From Armatimonadota bacterium (lineage in GTDB: Bacteria; Armatimonadota; Fimbriimonadia; Fimbriimonadales; Fimbriimonadaceae), in the NCBI GenBank assembly GCA_018268255.1, contig JAFDWX010000004.1, positions 186,001 through 250,000 of the forward strand: a DNA stretch of 64,000 nt. The letters run 5' to 3'. Shown here one piece after another: positions 18,290-27,546 of the stretch. The position numbers were made by a program, and so were the translations under genes. How positions within the stretch are numbered: the stretch's first letter is position 1; each line of letters begins with the position of its first letter. The notes beneath the pieces were generated by a model. The model worked only from the letters and a program-made list of their open reading frames with translations, was not told the DNA's origin and did no database searches.

Positions 18290-18901
18290 TTGCGAAGACT
18301 CACCCAAAAAGAGCGGTTCGCACGCATGGAGGCGACCTTGGCCGAGGCTGGAAGAGCTGGGAGTGATTCCGGTTTGCGCGCGGATTTCGACAAACTTCCG
18401 CGGGCACCGATCAGGCTCATCGTCTTTCCCCAGGGGAAGGCGATCAACCAGGGCGGGATACTGCGGCTCGCCGATGCCTTTCGGATCGAGCGCGTGGACT
18501 TCCTGACCGAGCCGGATGGTGTGCAAGATTTTGCCGGTGCCATGGGCACATTTGATTGGGTGCCCCACCGTTTTGTTTCACCAGAAATTGCATTTGAAGA
18601 TTCGAGGAGCGACGGCCATACTCTGATTGCCCTCGCTCTGGAACAAACCGCTGTGGCCATGGAACGTTTCGAATGGACTTTTCCGGTAACGATTGTTGTT
18701 GGTTCTGAGCTGGACGGAGTTCCGAAAGAGTGGATCGATCAATGTGAAACAAGCATCGCCATCCCTCTGTTCGGATTGGTAACTTCGCTTAATGTCGCCA
18801 CCGCGGCTGGCATAGCAGTGTATGACGCAACTCGTGCCTATCGAGTGCAAAATCCTGCATTCACGCCAGCCCGGGAGGCGAGCGCCCGGCTACTTCAGTG
18901 A
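18290..18901 (+). CDS. SpoU/TrmH-family RNA 2'-O-methyltransferase
   Basis: The 203-residue product has the three SPOUT motifs: INQGGILRLADAFRIERVDF (N and R of motif 1), VVGSELDGVPKEW (motif 2) and IPLFGLVTSLNVATAAGIAVYD (motif 3, knotted SAM site), shown in part. It transfers a methyl group from SAM to a ribose in tRNA or rRNA; the exact target is unknown. TTG 18290 is used; ATG 18326 is the alternative and would shorten the N-terminal helix. It is convergent with the MacB-like permease and divergent from the small Cys protein. Confidence 0.88.
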   Translation: MRRLTQKERFARMEATLAEAGRAGSDSGLRADFDKLPRAPIRLIVFPQGKAINQGGILRLADAFRIERVDFLTEPDGVQDFAGAMGTFDWVPHRFVSPEIAFEDSRSDGHTLIALALEQTAVAMERFEWTFPVTIVVGSELDGVPKEWIDQCETSIAIPLFGLVTSLNVATAAGIAVYDATRAYRVQNPAFTPAREASARLLQ

Positions 18902-18921
18902 TTCAGCCTATTGTTCCTTTC

Positions 18922-20151
18922 CTACTCGTGGCGTAACGCAACGATGGGGTCGAGCCGAGAGGCTGCAAAGGCTGGATAGAACCCGAACACCATGCCAACC
19001 GTGGCCGAGAAAGCCAAAGCGCCCAATGCGGCGAGAGGCGGGAATGGAAGAGGAAGCCCACTCTCGTTCGGCCAAGAGCGTGCAACGGTGAGCGCAGTAA
19101 CTCCCAGACCCATCAGATACGCAATTCCCATCCCGATGAGGCCACCCACAAGACTCAGCGTGGCTGCCTCAATCAGAAACTGAGAAAGCACACTGCGCCG
19201 TTTGGCTCCAACTGCTTTCCGAAGCCCGATCTCGCGGGTTCGTTCGGTCACCGAGACCAGCATGATGTTCATGATGCCGATGCCACCCACAAGCAAGCTA
19301 AGTGCGGCAACGCCGGCGAGCAGAAATCCGGCTGCACCCAGCACACCATTGAAGACTTTCAGGATGCTTGCGCTGCTGTCCAGCGAATAGACCGCTCGAT
19401 TTCCGGTGCGAGCCATCAGGAGTCGCCAAACCTGATCCATCACATCCTCGATCTTGGTCCCAGGCTTGGATCGCATCAGAATGGCGTCGATCTTCTCCCC
19501 TCCGAGCCACTTTTCGTTCGCCGTCATGAGGGGCAAAAAGACCACTTTGGTGTTGCGCTGCCCCAGAACTTCCTGGACATCGGTTACTCCAACCACTTCC
19601 AACGTGATGCCAGGCATCTCGATGAACTTGCCCAGGGGATCCTTCGTGCCGAAAAGCTCTTCGCCGACGTCCTTGCTGATCACCGCCACATTCAGGCGCT
19701 GGTTAGAATCTTCATAGTCCAGGTTTCGGCCCTTGATGATTTTCACACGGTTCAGATCGATAAAATTCGCATCGACGCCTCGTATGGCGACGCTTTTTGC
19801 TTGCTTATCCCCATTCTTAACCGTCTGGCGACCTGCATCACGAAATCCGGCTGCCAAGATGATGTCGGGCACTCGGTCCCGGATGTACTGAATGTCGCTC
19901 GTCTTCAGGCCCTCGATGTCGCCCAGTGACTGGCCCTGGCCCAAGCGCCACGGTTCAAAAGTCAAAAAGATCGTGTCGGACCCAACTTTGGCAAACTCCC
20001 GCTCCAAATAGTATTGGAACCCGTTGGAAATCATGACGATAATCGTGACGCTCATGACTCCGATGATCACGCCCAACATGGTCAGAAATGCCCGCAGCTT
20101 GTGCAGGCGGAGCATGGTAAGCGCTATGACGAAGCTTTGCCAGATCTGCAT
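18922..20151 (-). CDS. MacB-like ABC transporter permease (FtsX domain)
   Basis: The 409-residue product has an N-terminal membrane helix (LRAFLTMLGVIIGVMSVTII), a large extracytoplasmic MacB core domain (about 45-250), and three C-terminal helices with the FtsX signature. That signature includes GGIGIMNIMLVSVTERTREIGLRKAVGA. It is the membrane part of a tripartite efflux or mechanotransmission complex. The adaptor gene ends three bases upstream. No ATPase (MacB/LolD-type) gene lies next to it, although such systems usually encode one in the same operon. Confidence 0.92.
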   Translation of the reverse strand: MQIWQSFVIALTMLRLHKLRAFLTMLGVIIGVMSVTIIVMISNGFQYYLEREFAKVGSDTIFLTFEPWRLGQGQSLGDIEGLKTSDIQYIRDRVPDIILAAGFRDAGRQTVKNGDKQAKSVAIRGVDANFIDLNRVKIIKGRNLDYEDSNQRLNVAVISKDVGEELFGTKDPLGKFIEMPGITLEVVGVTDVQEVLGQRNTKVVFLPLMTANEKWLGGEKIDAILMRSKPGTKIEDVMDQVWRLLMARTGNRAVYSLDSSASILKVFNGVLGAAGFLLAGVAALSLLVGGIGIMNIMLVSVTERTREIGLRKAVGAKRRSVLSQFLIEAATLSLVGGLIGMGIAYLMGLGVTALTVARSWPNESGLPLPFPPLAALGALAFSATVGMVFGFYPAFAASRLDPIVALRHE

Positions 20152-20154
20152 CCG

Positions 20155-21780
20155 TTACTCCGCTTGAGCAGAAAATGCTCCGGTGCGTGGAGGACCTTTG
20201 TATTCAGGTTTCTCAAGCACTTCTCCGCCCTTGAGGCCCTCAAGGACCTCTGCTGAGCTTCCAGTTTGGGCTCCGAGCCTGACATCACGGCGCGTGGCAG
20301 GTTTTCCTTTCCCTCCACTGATCATGACGAAGCTTCCCTTCTCGTCTTTGCCGAGATACTCGGTCGCGACACGCACCACGTTCTTGTGTTCCAGAGTTAC
20401 AACCGTGCACTGTGCCGACATCCCAGATTTTAAGTCCGTATCATTCTGGTCAAGGGTGATCTCGACTTCGTATTTGACCACGTTAGTTTGGCCCCCGGCA
20501 GCAGCAGCCTCTACCGCACTGGTGGGCGCGATTTTGGAAACCTTGCCAGTGTAGTCCTTGGAAGGAATGGCGTCAACGCGGACTTTAGCGGACATACCAA
20601 GCTCCAAGCGAGCCACATCGATTTCATTGATATTGAGCTTGATGAGCATCGCCTTGCGATCTTCGATCCGCACAATGGGCGTGCCAGAACTAAAACTGCT
20701 GAGGCTCGCGACCAACTCACCTTCTTGGATCAGTTTCTTTGTGACGACTCCATCGATTGGCGCACGAATCTCGGTCTCGGAAAGTTGGCGCTCGCTATCC
20801 CTTAGACTGCTTTCTAGTTGGTCCACCGTGGACTGGCTCTGCTCGCGAGATTGCTCCAACACCGCAGGATCTTCGAGCGCTGCTTCAGCATCTCTCAGGG
20901 ATTGCTGGGCTGTTTGGAGATCTTGAGTTTTCGTAACGTCCAACGTGCGCGTTGTACGGGCACGATTCATTTCTGATCGAGCTTGCTGGATGGTCTCATC
21001 GGCGGTTTTCAGTTGAGTTGCCTCCTGATCCTGCAACTTGTCCATCCGAGTTTGGGCCGTATCCAATTTGCTTTTTGCCAAGCTTCGCTGCAATTCGGCA
21101 TCTTGGTACTCGCGAAGGGAAATGTAGCCCTTGTCCAACAGCGCCTTTCGGCGAGCTTCCTCTCGAATTGCATTGGAGAGGCTCGATTTAGCATCTTCAA
21201 GCAACGCAACGGCACTTGCTCGCTCGTTGGGTTGGTCCACTTTGACCAGCTTCTCCCTGGCCTGCAACGCGGATCGGTAATTCGCTTCTGCGACTTCAAC
21301 AGACGCCTTGCTCAGCGCCGGTTGTGCCTCCAACTCCTTTTTCAGTTGGGCTATGCGGATTTTTGCTCGCTCGTAAGCTGCCTGGGCCGTAACTCTTCGT
21401 TGTCGAATCTCAATGGCGTTTCGGACGACCGCCGATTTCGCGCCTCGAAGTTGCGCCCGATCTTGCTCGACTCGAAGTTCGGTCTCCTTAGGATCGATTA
21501 CGGCGATCAATTGCCCTCTGGTCACCACATCGCCCTCTTTCACCAAGAGCTTGGCAACGCGACCCTGAACCCGGCTCTTGACTTCAACAGAGCGAATTGC
21601 ATCCAAGGCGCCCGTCTCCACAACCTGAACAGTGATATCGCCTTTTTCGACTTTATAGTCTTTGATTTTTCCGGCTTCGGCTACCTTTGCCTGGGCTGCC
21701 TGAAAAGTCCTATACGCAATTGCCCCGCCTCCGCACAGCACGATGAGGAGGACCAAGATGAACCAAACCGCTTTTTTCAT
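20155..21780 (-). CDS. Periplasmic adaptor (HlyD/MacA-like) of an efflux system
   Basis: The 541-residue product starts with one membrane helix (MKKAVWFILVLLIVLCGGGA). It then has a biotinyl-lipoyl-like half motif (VEVKSRVQGRVAKLLVKEGDVV), a long coiled-coil hairpin (about 90-330), the second lipoyl half (IRAPIDGVVTKKLIQEGELV) and a beta-barrel and membrane-proximal part. ATG 21780 is chosen because the signal/membrane helix starts there; the frame is open upstream to 22002, but this would run into the end of the C39-like gene. It precedes the permease by three bases, so the two work together as adaptor and permease. Confidence 0.92.
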   Translation of the reverse strand: MKKAVWFILVLLIVLCGGGAIAYRTFQAAQAKVAEAGKIKDYKVEKGDITVQVVETGALDAIRSVEVKSRVQGRVAKLLVKEGDVVTRGQLIAVIDPKETELRVEQDRAQLRGAKSAVVRNAIEIRQRRVTAQAAYERAKIRIAQLKKELEAQPALSKASVEVAEANYRSALQAREKLVKVDQPNERASAVALLEDAKSSLSNAIREEARRKALLDKGYISLREYQDAELQRSLAKSKLDTAQTRMDKLQDQEATQLKTADETIQQARSEMNRARTTRTLDVTKTQDLQTAQQSLRDAEAALEDPAVLEQSREQSQSTVDQLESSLRDSERQLSETEIRAPIDGVVTKKLIQEGELVASLSSFSSGTPIVRIEDRKAMLIKLNINEIDVARLELGMSAKVRVDAIPSKDYTGKVSKIAPTSAVEAAAAGGQTNVVKYEVEITLDQNDTDLKSGMSAQCTVVTLEHKNVVRVATEYLGKDEKGSFVMISGGKGKPATRRDVRLGAQTGSSAEVLEGLKGGEVLEKPEYKGPPRTGAFSAQAE

Positions 21781-21835
21781 AACCGAGAAGAATCCTAATT
21801 GCAAACAACAATACGGAACGCTACGCCCTGCAGAT

Positions 21836-22852
21836 TCACTTTTGTTCCCAGGGACCGCCTTTGAGGCGAGGAGCGTGCCGCTCACGAGGATACACGAGAT
21901 AGCAGGCTCGCTGGCTTGAGGCCCATGCTCTTTCAAAATCCTGACGCTTGTAGATATGGTGCAGCTCGGCGCGACTCCCAGGGTCATTGAAAACCGGATC
22001 ACCGTCTTTTGTGAATCCGATCAACACAACTAAATGGCCGTCGTTCTCACCTCGTTTCCCTTTCCCTCGGAGGAGATCGTAGGAAACGCTTGTGGCGACG
22101 GGGATACCTTCGGCAATCCAGTGCTCAAGGTCGGATATGGCGTTCATCCGTGTGACGTACGCATTGAGTCCCAACCCAGCAGCAAATGCCGTGTTGTAGG
22201 GCCAAACCCCGGTGCCACCCCAAACTGGATCGTAGATTGCGCTTGCGACCTGGCTCACATCCACAGCCCAAAATGGCTTTGCTTCCTGTTCAGCCCAGTA
22301 GCTGATAAGCATGGAGACCGATGTAGGGCTGCAGAGCACGCCTCCATTGGCATAGTCGCCCTGGCATTTTTTCGGAACCTCGATTTGTTTCCCCCATGCG
22401 GCCTTGTTGGGTAAGTCGTCCCCAGCCTTTGCCGCAGAGTTTGCGAAACTGAGATAGACGTGGTCGAGTTTTGGGGCGAAACCATCTTCCCCTGGAATCG
22501 AGGTAACGCGGATCGCCACCTTATTAGCCGGAGCAACCAGGTTGAGGATGTCGGTATCCACGGCCCCGTCGGCATCTTTTTGGTATGGAAACGACCGACG
22601 CAAGTTGGAGTCGACGCTCCACTGAGGCAGTTGGTACCACCGAGTCTCGCGTCCGGGGTAGATCACTTTGGCCTCAAACTTGAGAGCGCCTCCCGATCCA
22701 GAGTACGCGGAAAAGCTCAGGACCAACGAATCGAACGGTCCCGGCGCGATCACTGTCTGGACCGTTTCAGTTTGTGTTTGGTCCCAATCAAGACTCAAAA
22801 ACGTTGCGGGTGAAGTCACTGCAGCCAGGATACTAAACACGCATCCAACCAT
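21836..22852 (-). CDS. Secreted C39-like cysteine peptidase
   Basis: The 338-residue product has a signal peptide (about 1-18), a beta-rich N-terminal domain (about 20-155), and a C39-like peptidase fold. The catalytic Cys is in GVLCSPTSVSMLISYW (about 176), the His in NDGHLVVLIGF (about 271) and the Asn/Asp in FNDPGSRAELHH. It probably cleaves peptides outside the cytoplasm; no leader-peptide substrate was seen nearby. It lies 27 bases after dusB and 55 bases before the adaptor gene on the same strand, so it may share a transcript with them. Confidence 0.85.
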   Translation of the reverse strand: MVGCVFSILAAVTSPATFLSLDWDQTQTETVQTVIAPGPFDSLVLSFSAYSGSGGALKFEAKVIYPGRETRWYQLPQWSVDSNLRRSFPYQKDADGAVDTDILNLVAPANKVAIRVTSIPGEDGFAPKLDHVYLSFANSAAKAGDDLPNKAAWGKQIEVPKKCQGDYANGGVLCSPTSVSMLISYWAEQEAKPFWAVDVSQVASAIYDPVWGGTGVWPYNTAFAAGLGLNAYVTRMNAISDLEHWIAEGIPVATSVSYDLLRGKGKRGENDGHLVVLIGFTKDGDPVFNDPGSRAELHHIYKRQDFERAWASSQRACYLVYPRERHAPRLKGGPWEQK

Positions 22853-22879
22853 GAGAGAATGTTAGACCTTTCTTAAGGT

Positions 22880-23938
22880 TCAGGACACGGTGGAGAGTTG
22901 AGATTCGCGGTAAATCAGGGCGGCCTCACCCAAGATTCCTTCGAGATCGGCGAGTGTGCTTACCGAGGTCATTCTGCCTCTGAGTGCACCTGCGCCAGTA
23001 ACGCCTTTGATATACAGTGGTAGCTGGCCCCTGAGCGCACGAATCGCCCTCAACTCGCCTTGGTCGTATTCTGGATGCGCCTGGGCTTCTTGAAACTCAA
23101 AGGTTCCGCATTCGTGGGCGATCAGAAGCTTGGCGTGTTCAAGCGCGGTCTCGATCCGATCTTCAATGCGAGGTTCCGCTGGGATATCTTCGCCCTGCAA
23201 CGCAGCACTGATCCTCTGCAGGGCCCAAGGGTTTGAAATCGCCGCTCGGCCCACCATGACACCGTCGACCCCCGTCTGGCGAATCATGGCCAGAGCGTCC
23301 GCTGGCGTTTTCACGTCGCCGTTTCCAATGAGCGGAACTTGGACAGATTTTCGGAGCTGCTCGAGGAGATTCCAATCTGCCACCCCGTCAAACCCTTGTT
23401 TGGCAAAACGGGCATGGAGGGTGATCATTTGCGCTCCCGCATCCTGAAACCGCTTCGCCAAGTCGGGAGCCGCAAAGAGCGAATAGTCCCATCCGGCGCG
23501 AACCTTGACACTCACGGGCACCTTGACCGACTTCACGACCGCTCGGACGATGTTCTCGGCGAGATCGGGATCTTTGAGAAGCGCCGCGCCGGACCCGGTT
23601 TTGCAGACTTTTGGCACCCAACATCCCATGTTGATATCGATGAGATCGGCTCCCATCTCTTCGGCGATTCGCGCTGTTTCCGCCATGACGCTCGGTTCGC
23701 CGCCGAAAATCTGGATTCCCAGAGGCCGCTCATCCGGATGGATCTTCATTTTGCTGAGTGTCTTCACGGCGCCGTAGTGGATCGCCATGGCACTGACAAA
23801 CTCGGTAAACATTAGCCCGGGGCGGGCGATTCGCTTGGCTATCCGGCGAAAGGCAATGTTGGTCACGTCCTCCATTGGCGCAACGACCAAGGGAGGATCG
23901 ACCACTATCGAGCCAATGTTGAATCCGGGAATCTTCAC
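22880..23938 (-). CDS. dusB: tRNA-dihydrouridine synthase
   Basis: Flavoenzyme that reduces uridine to dihydrouridine in tRNA D-loops using NADPH. The 352-residue product has the FMN barrel opening VVAPMEDVTNIAFRR, the catalytic Cys in DINMGCWVPKVCKTGSGAALL (shown in part), the signature VSVKVRAGWD, and LHARFAKQGFDGVADW. Its GNGDVKTPADALAM and VDGVMVGRAA motifs bind the FMN phosphate. The assignment to the DusB-like group rests on the MGCWVPKV and QIFGGEP motifs; paralogue subtype is not certain. Length is slightly longer than the usual 320-340. Confidence 0.92.
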   Translation of the reverse strand: MKIPGFNIGSIVVDPPLVVAPMEDVTNIAFRRIAKRIARPGLMFTEFVSAMAIHYGAVKTLSKMKIHPDERPLGIQIFGGEPSVMAETARIAEEMGADLIDINMGCWVPKVCKTGSGAALLKDPDLAENIVRAVVKSVKVPVSVKVRAGWDYSLFAAPDLAKRFQDAGAQMITLHARFAKQGFDGVADWNLLEQLRKSVQVPLIGNGDVKTPADALAMIRQTGVDGVMVGRAAISNPWALQRISAALQGEDIPAEPRIEDRIETALEHAKLLIAHECGTFEFQEAQAHPEYDQGELRAIRALRGQLPLYIKGVTGAGALRGRMTSVSTLADLEGILGEAALIYRESQLSTVS

Positions 23939-23949
23939 AAGTTAAGCTT

Positions 23950-23972
23950 GATTTTACCGGCTGCTCAGCCGG
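23950..23972 (-). terminator. Possible terminator after the DinB-like gene
   Basis: CCGGCTG pairs with CAGCCGG (23957-23972) around a two-base loop, followed on the minus strand by TAAAATC. The T tract is poor, so termination is only possible. Confidence 0.35.
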
Positions 23973-23975
23973 ACT

Positions 23976-24451
23976 TCATTCAAGTCCAGATGTCCAGCCG
24001 CGCACCTCTCGAATCTTCACGATCTGCCCAATGTGGTAGGCAAGGTGTAGCACCCGGCATACTAAATCTGGAATACCCCAGGGCTGCTGCGAATCGCATC
24101 CAGGGAGCCAGTCTCAATAAGCAATCGGAGTTCTTCGAGGCTTGCAAGACATGCTTCTTTTGCCTGGAGCCAATGAGTTTCCGATGAATCCACGGGAATT
24201 TCGGGCCACGCTCCCTCAGCCGGACTTACGGGCTGGCTGGTGCGGATCCTATCCAAGATGTTGCGATTCCAAACCGTCACATGAAGCACAATTCTCCAGA
24301 TCCCTTCTCCTTCGGGCGGCTGCCAGCGAGCTTTCTCGCCAGTAATGCCATCCAGGGATCGGGCAAGCGGATGGGACCAGTCGTCTTCGTAAGCCGCATA
24401 CTGGAGCGCTTTCAGCAAGATATCTCTGACTTCGGCATCACACTCGCTCAT
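23976..24451 (-). pseudogene. DinB-family protein with a frameshift near its 3' end
   Basis: The open frame 24451-24062 gives 129 residues that fit the DinB/YfiT-like four-helix fold (LARSLDGITGEKARWQPPEGEGIW and IVLHVTVWNRNIL, in part), then stops after GVFQI. In another frame, the bases around 24100-23976 encode PWGIPDLVCRVLHLAYHIGQI followed by VKIREVRGW, a good match to the family's C-terminal metal-binding His motif HxxxHxGQIxxLR. A single-base insertion or deletion near 24080-24105 would restore one gene of about 158 residues. Either the gene is broken, or the sequence has an error there. No mobile element is nearby. Confidence 0.75.
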
Positions 24452-24506
24452 GGGAGCCTTTTACCCACTTTGGGTGCCGACCGCGTCTATCCGAAACCTC
24501 TTGGAG

Positions 24507-25277
24507 TTACGTGGGAGTGCAGGTGATGACGCCGTCGGGATTCCAATCACAGGATAATCCGGCAAACTCGGCGAGGGCTCGGACCGGCAAAAGGGCGACA
24601 TTGTCCACCAGGGTTACCGCGCTGGGGATTCTGCGATTGCCCACGTACACACACTGGCTGTCAGCATCCCAACGAATCGCCGAATCCGCTATTCCAGCCG
24701 CAGTTAGGAATCGCCGGACCGGCGCCAGGGTCACTCCGTGCTGCACTTCCACGGGACCCATATCGGTACCGCAAACTGTCAAAAGTGCTTGAGTACTGCT
24801 GGGCACCAGCTCCGCCCAACGAATGAACAGCATCGATCCGCCAAGCTTCCGCGTTCGCTTTAGAACGGCGTACCCTTCCGACCCACCCAAGGGATTTGTG
24901 TTGCCCTCAATCGTTCGCACATTGTGCCCGACAACCTGAGTCACTAAAAACGCATGATGAGCATCTTTTGTGCCGCGGACTAGCAGCCCGATATCTCCGG
25001 GAACCGGAGAATCGAATAACAACTTTCGCTTTTTGGCCCAAGCCAAGAGAAGGTCGCAGTCACCCGTCCGGGGCACCGGATTAGCTTCTCCGATGGCTTT
25101 CTCAAGGCACCAATAGCAGAAGCAAAGGCACCAAGGTACGGGAAAGCTGTAACCGGATGACCGGATGTACTCGTCGACGCGGGCACCGGTATTTTTATGC
25201 CCCGGCGACTCTTCCACACCGACTTCACCTTCGGCGATGTTAAGCACATCGCGAATCGCAGTTGCGTTGGATTTCAT
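24507..25277 (-). CDS. CHAP/NlpC-like peptidase with copper-amine-oxidase-N domain
   Basis: The first part of this 256-residue product fits a CHAP-like cysteine peptidase: VPWCLCFCYWCLEKA with the candidate Cys, then DAHHAFLVTQVVGHNVRTIEGN with the candidate His (both in part). The C-terminal about 80 residues (APVRRFLTAAG and LLPVRALAEFAGLSCDWNPDG) match the copper amine oxidase N-terminal-like wall-associated domain. Together these suggest a peptidoglycan-cleaving protein. No signal peptide is visible, even from the alternative upstream TTG at 25316 (MGCQTEPK). ATG 25277 follows AAAGGTG closely. It lies 60 bases after the infB stop, separated by a hairpin. Confidence 0.75.
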   Translation of the reverse strand: MKSNATAIRDVLNIAEGEVGVEESPGHKNTGARVDEYIRSSGYSFPVPWCLCFCYWCLEKAIGEANPVPRTGDCDLLLAWAKKRKLLFDSPVPGDIGLLVRGTKDAHHAFLVTQVVGHNVRTIEGNTNPLGGSEGYAVLKRTRKLGGSMLFIRWAELVPSSTQALLTVCGTDMGPVEVQHGVTLAPVRRFLTAAGIADSAIRWDADSQCVYVGNRRIPSAVTLVDNVALLPVRALAEFAGLSCDWNPDGVITCTPT

Positions 25278-25316
25278 CACCTTTACTACCGTCTTGGGCT
25301 CAGTTTGACAACCCAA

Positions 25317-25355
25317 ATTACAAACCGGGAAGCCTCGCGCAGAGCACTTCCCGGT
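25317..25355 (-). terminator. Terminator after infB
   Basis: A nine-pair stem, ACCGGGAAG (25324-25332) with CTTCCCGGT (25347-25355), follows the infB stop on the minus strand. After it comes TTTGTAATTT, a weak T tract. Confidence 0.5.
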
Positions 25356-25376
25356 CGTTTCCTAGCAGATAAGGAC

Positions 25377-27305
25377 TTAGTTAATCTGGACTAGTTCGTA
25401 AGCCTCGACCACATCGCCTTCCTTAAACGCCACCCAATCCACAAACTGCATTCCGCAGTCCTGACCGGCGATCATCTCACGAACGTCTTGTTTGACGTTC
25501 TTGAGGGAGTCGATCTTCCCTTCGAAGACGATTTCTCTGTCTCTTCGAACGCGGCAGTTCGCTCCGCGCAGGACCTTGCCATCGGTAACGTGGCACCCTG
25601 CGACCATCCCTGAGCGGGTGAGATTGAAGACCACCCGGATCTCCACTGTTCCAAGGTATTGCTCCTCGAACTTCGGAGCGAGCATGCCCTTGATAGCCGC
25701 CTCGATATCTTCGATCAATTCGTAGATGATCGAATAGGTGCGAATTTCAATCTTGTGTCGCTCTGCTTCTGCCTTGGTCTTGCCCTCGGGTTTCACGTTG
25801 AAGCCGATAACGATCGCGTCGGAGGCACTCGCAAGCAAGATATCCGATTCCGTGATGGGACCAACGGCCGAGTGGATCACCTTAACGTTGACTTCCTCGT
25901 TCTGGATCTTCTCAAGCATTCCTCGAATGGCTTCCACGGACCCCTGAACGTCGGCCTTAACAATCAAATTGAGGTCCTTAATCTCGCCTGCATTGAGCTG
26001 ATTGCGCAAGTCCTTCAGGGTCAAGCGCTTAATGGGACCGGCGAGTGACTTGATTCGGGCTGTATCGGCTCGTTCGTTGGCCACGTTTCGCGCAGATCGT
26101 TCGTCATCCGCGGGTTCGACCTTGTCGCCAGCCATCGGCACGTCTTCCAGTCCCAAAATTTCGATTGGCATACTCGGGCCAGCTGTGGTAGCACGCTCGC
26201 CCTTGTAGTCGTTCATGGCACGCAGTCGACCATAGGTGTTGCCGACGATGATCGCATCTCCGACCTTGATCGTCCCGTTTTGGACGAGAACAGTTGCCAC
26301 GGGCCCCCGTCCTTTGTCGATCTTGGCTTCAATCACAACGCCTTCCAGGTCACCCTTAGGGTCGGCTTTAAGCTCCATCAGACCCGCCTGGAAGAGAATC
26401 ACCTCCAGAAGATCGGGGATACCCGAACCCGTGAGGGCCGAGACCTTCACAACTTCCACGTCACCGCCATAGGCTTGCGGAATAACGTTGTGCTCGGTCA
26501 GTTGCTGCATCACCTTATCCGGGTTTGCATCCGGCTTATCCATCTTGTTCACGGCTACGATCATCGGAACGCCCGCGTTCTTAACGTGGCTGATTGCCTC
26601 GATCGTCTGCGGCATGAGGCCGTCGTCCGCGGCAACCACCAGAATCGCGATGTCCGTGACCTGTGCTCCTCGGGCGCGCATGGCGGTAAAGGCCGCGTGG
26701 CCGGGAGTATCCAAAAAGGTGATGACGCCTTCGGGCAATTGGACTTGGTAAGCACCGATGTGCTGAGTGATTCCACCTGCCTCCTTCGAGGCGACGTTTG
26801 CACTTCGGATATAGTCGAGCAAAGAAGTCTTGCCATGGTCGACGTGGCCAAGAACGGTAACCACAGGGGGGCGGCTTTGTGCTCCAGAAGGAGCGCTCTT
26901 TGGAACTTTGGGTACCGGTTTCGCCTCAGCTTTGGCAGCACTTCCCCACCGTACCGAATAGCCAAACAGCTTTACGAGCGCTTCAGCATCGGCCTCCTTA
27001 AGTGCCGTGGTCAGGGTCGCCATAACCTTGAGTTTAGTGAGCAGCGTTTTCTGGATTTCGGGCTGTGGCACACCCAGCGCGGAGGCGATATCGCGCGGAG
27101 TCGCACCTTTGTGCAGCACCAATTCCTTGGAACCCTTAGCCTCTTCTAGCGACTCCCGAACGAATTCCAGAGTCTCCTCATCGGCCTCAAACTTGCCGCT
27201 CTCATAGGCGACTCCAAGTTCTGTCAATACACTTTCAACCTGGCCAGGGAGTACCCCTAGATCCTTGGCGAATTTTTCAATCTGAATCTGCATGCTGCTC
27301 GTCAT
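25377..27305 (-). CDS. infB: Translation initiation factor IF-2
   Basis: GTPase that positions initiator tRNA on the 30S subunit. The product of about 642 residues has two short IF2-N-type helical repeats (about 5-110), then the G domain with [22 protein letters not shown] and NKMDKPDA motifs, domain II, and C-terminal domains ending in the fMet-tRNA-binding region. The N-terminus lacks the long low-complexity linker of many bacteria, giving a short IF-2. TTGAGG lies upstream; GTG 27308, ATG 27305 and ATG 27293 are all possible starts. It follows ylxR after one base or so, in the nusA operon. Confidence 0.96.
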   Translation of the reverse strand: MTSSMQIQIEKFAKDLGVLPGQVESVLTELGVAYESGKFEADEETLEFVRESLEEAKGSKELVLHKGATPRDIASALGVPQPEIQKTLLTKLKVMATLTTALKEADAEALVKLFGYSVRWGSAAKAEAKPVPKVPKSAPSGAQSRPPVVTVLGHVDHGKTSLLDYIRSANVASKEAGGITQHIGAYQVQLPEGVITFLDTPGHAAFTAMRARGAQVTDIAILVVAADDGLMPQTIEAISHVKNAGVPMIVAVNKMDKPDANPDKVMQQLTEHNVIPQAYGGDVEVVKVSALTGSGIPDLLEVILFQAGLMELKADPKGDLEGVVIEAKIDKGRGPVATVLVQNGTIKVGDAIIVGNTYGRLRAMNDYKGERATTAGPSMPIEILGLEDVPMAGDKVEPADDERSARNVANERADTARIKSLAGPIKRLTLKDLRNQLNAGEIKDLNLIVKADVQGSVEAIRGMLEKIQNEEVNVKVIHSAVGPITESDILLASASDAIVIGFNVKPEGKTKAEAERHKIEIRTYSIIYELIEDIEAAIKGMLAPKFEEQYLGTVEIRVVFNLTRSGMVAGCHVTDGKVLRGANCRVRRDREIVFEGKIDSLKNVKQDVREMIAGQDCGMQFVDWVAFKEGDVVEAYELVQIN

Positions 27306-27309
27306 CACC

Positions 27310-27543
27310 TCAATTCCATCCTAGCTGCTCGCGGAGCCGCTCCACGTCCTGTACCGTAATCGGACGTCGCAATCCGTGGCTAAGCCGCTTCGCATTCAAT
27401 GCGGCAGCCATACATTCGGGAGTACGACACGAATAAACACTCCGGCCAACCGAATCCGGCCGGATACGCACCAAATCTGCCTGCCTAAATCTTTGGCGAC
27501 AACCGATGCACGTTCGAATTGGAGTGAAGGACTTGTCTGGCAC
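27310..27543 (-). CDS. YlxR/RnpM-family RNA-binding protein
   Basis: The 77-residue product has the family signature TPIRTCIGCRQRF near the N-terminus, RPDSVGRSVYSCRTPECMAAAL in the middle (in part), and ends in a basic helix. YlxR proteins have been tied to RNase P regulation in Bacillus (known of the family; not shown here). GTG 27543 starts three bases after the nusA stop, with AGGGG overlapping the nusA 3' end as ribosome site. The position between nusA and infB is the classic one. Confidence 0.9.
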   Translation of the reverse strand: MPDKSFTPIRTCIGCRQRFRQADLVRIRPDSVGRSVYSCRTPECMAAALNAKRLSHGLRRPITVQDVERLREQLGWN

Positions 27544-27546
27544 TCA

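Noticed and set aside
26280-27149. Plus-strand open frame of 289 residues
   Set aside because: It lies opposite infB and mirrors its codon pattern; no start signal or domain is seen.
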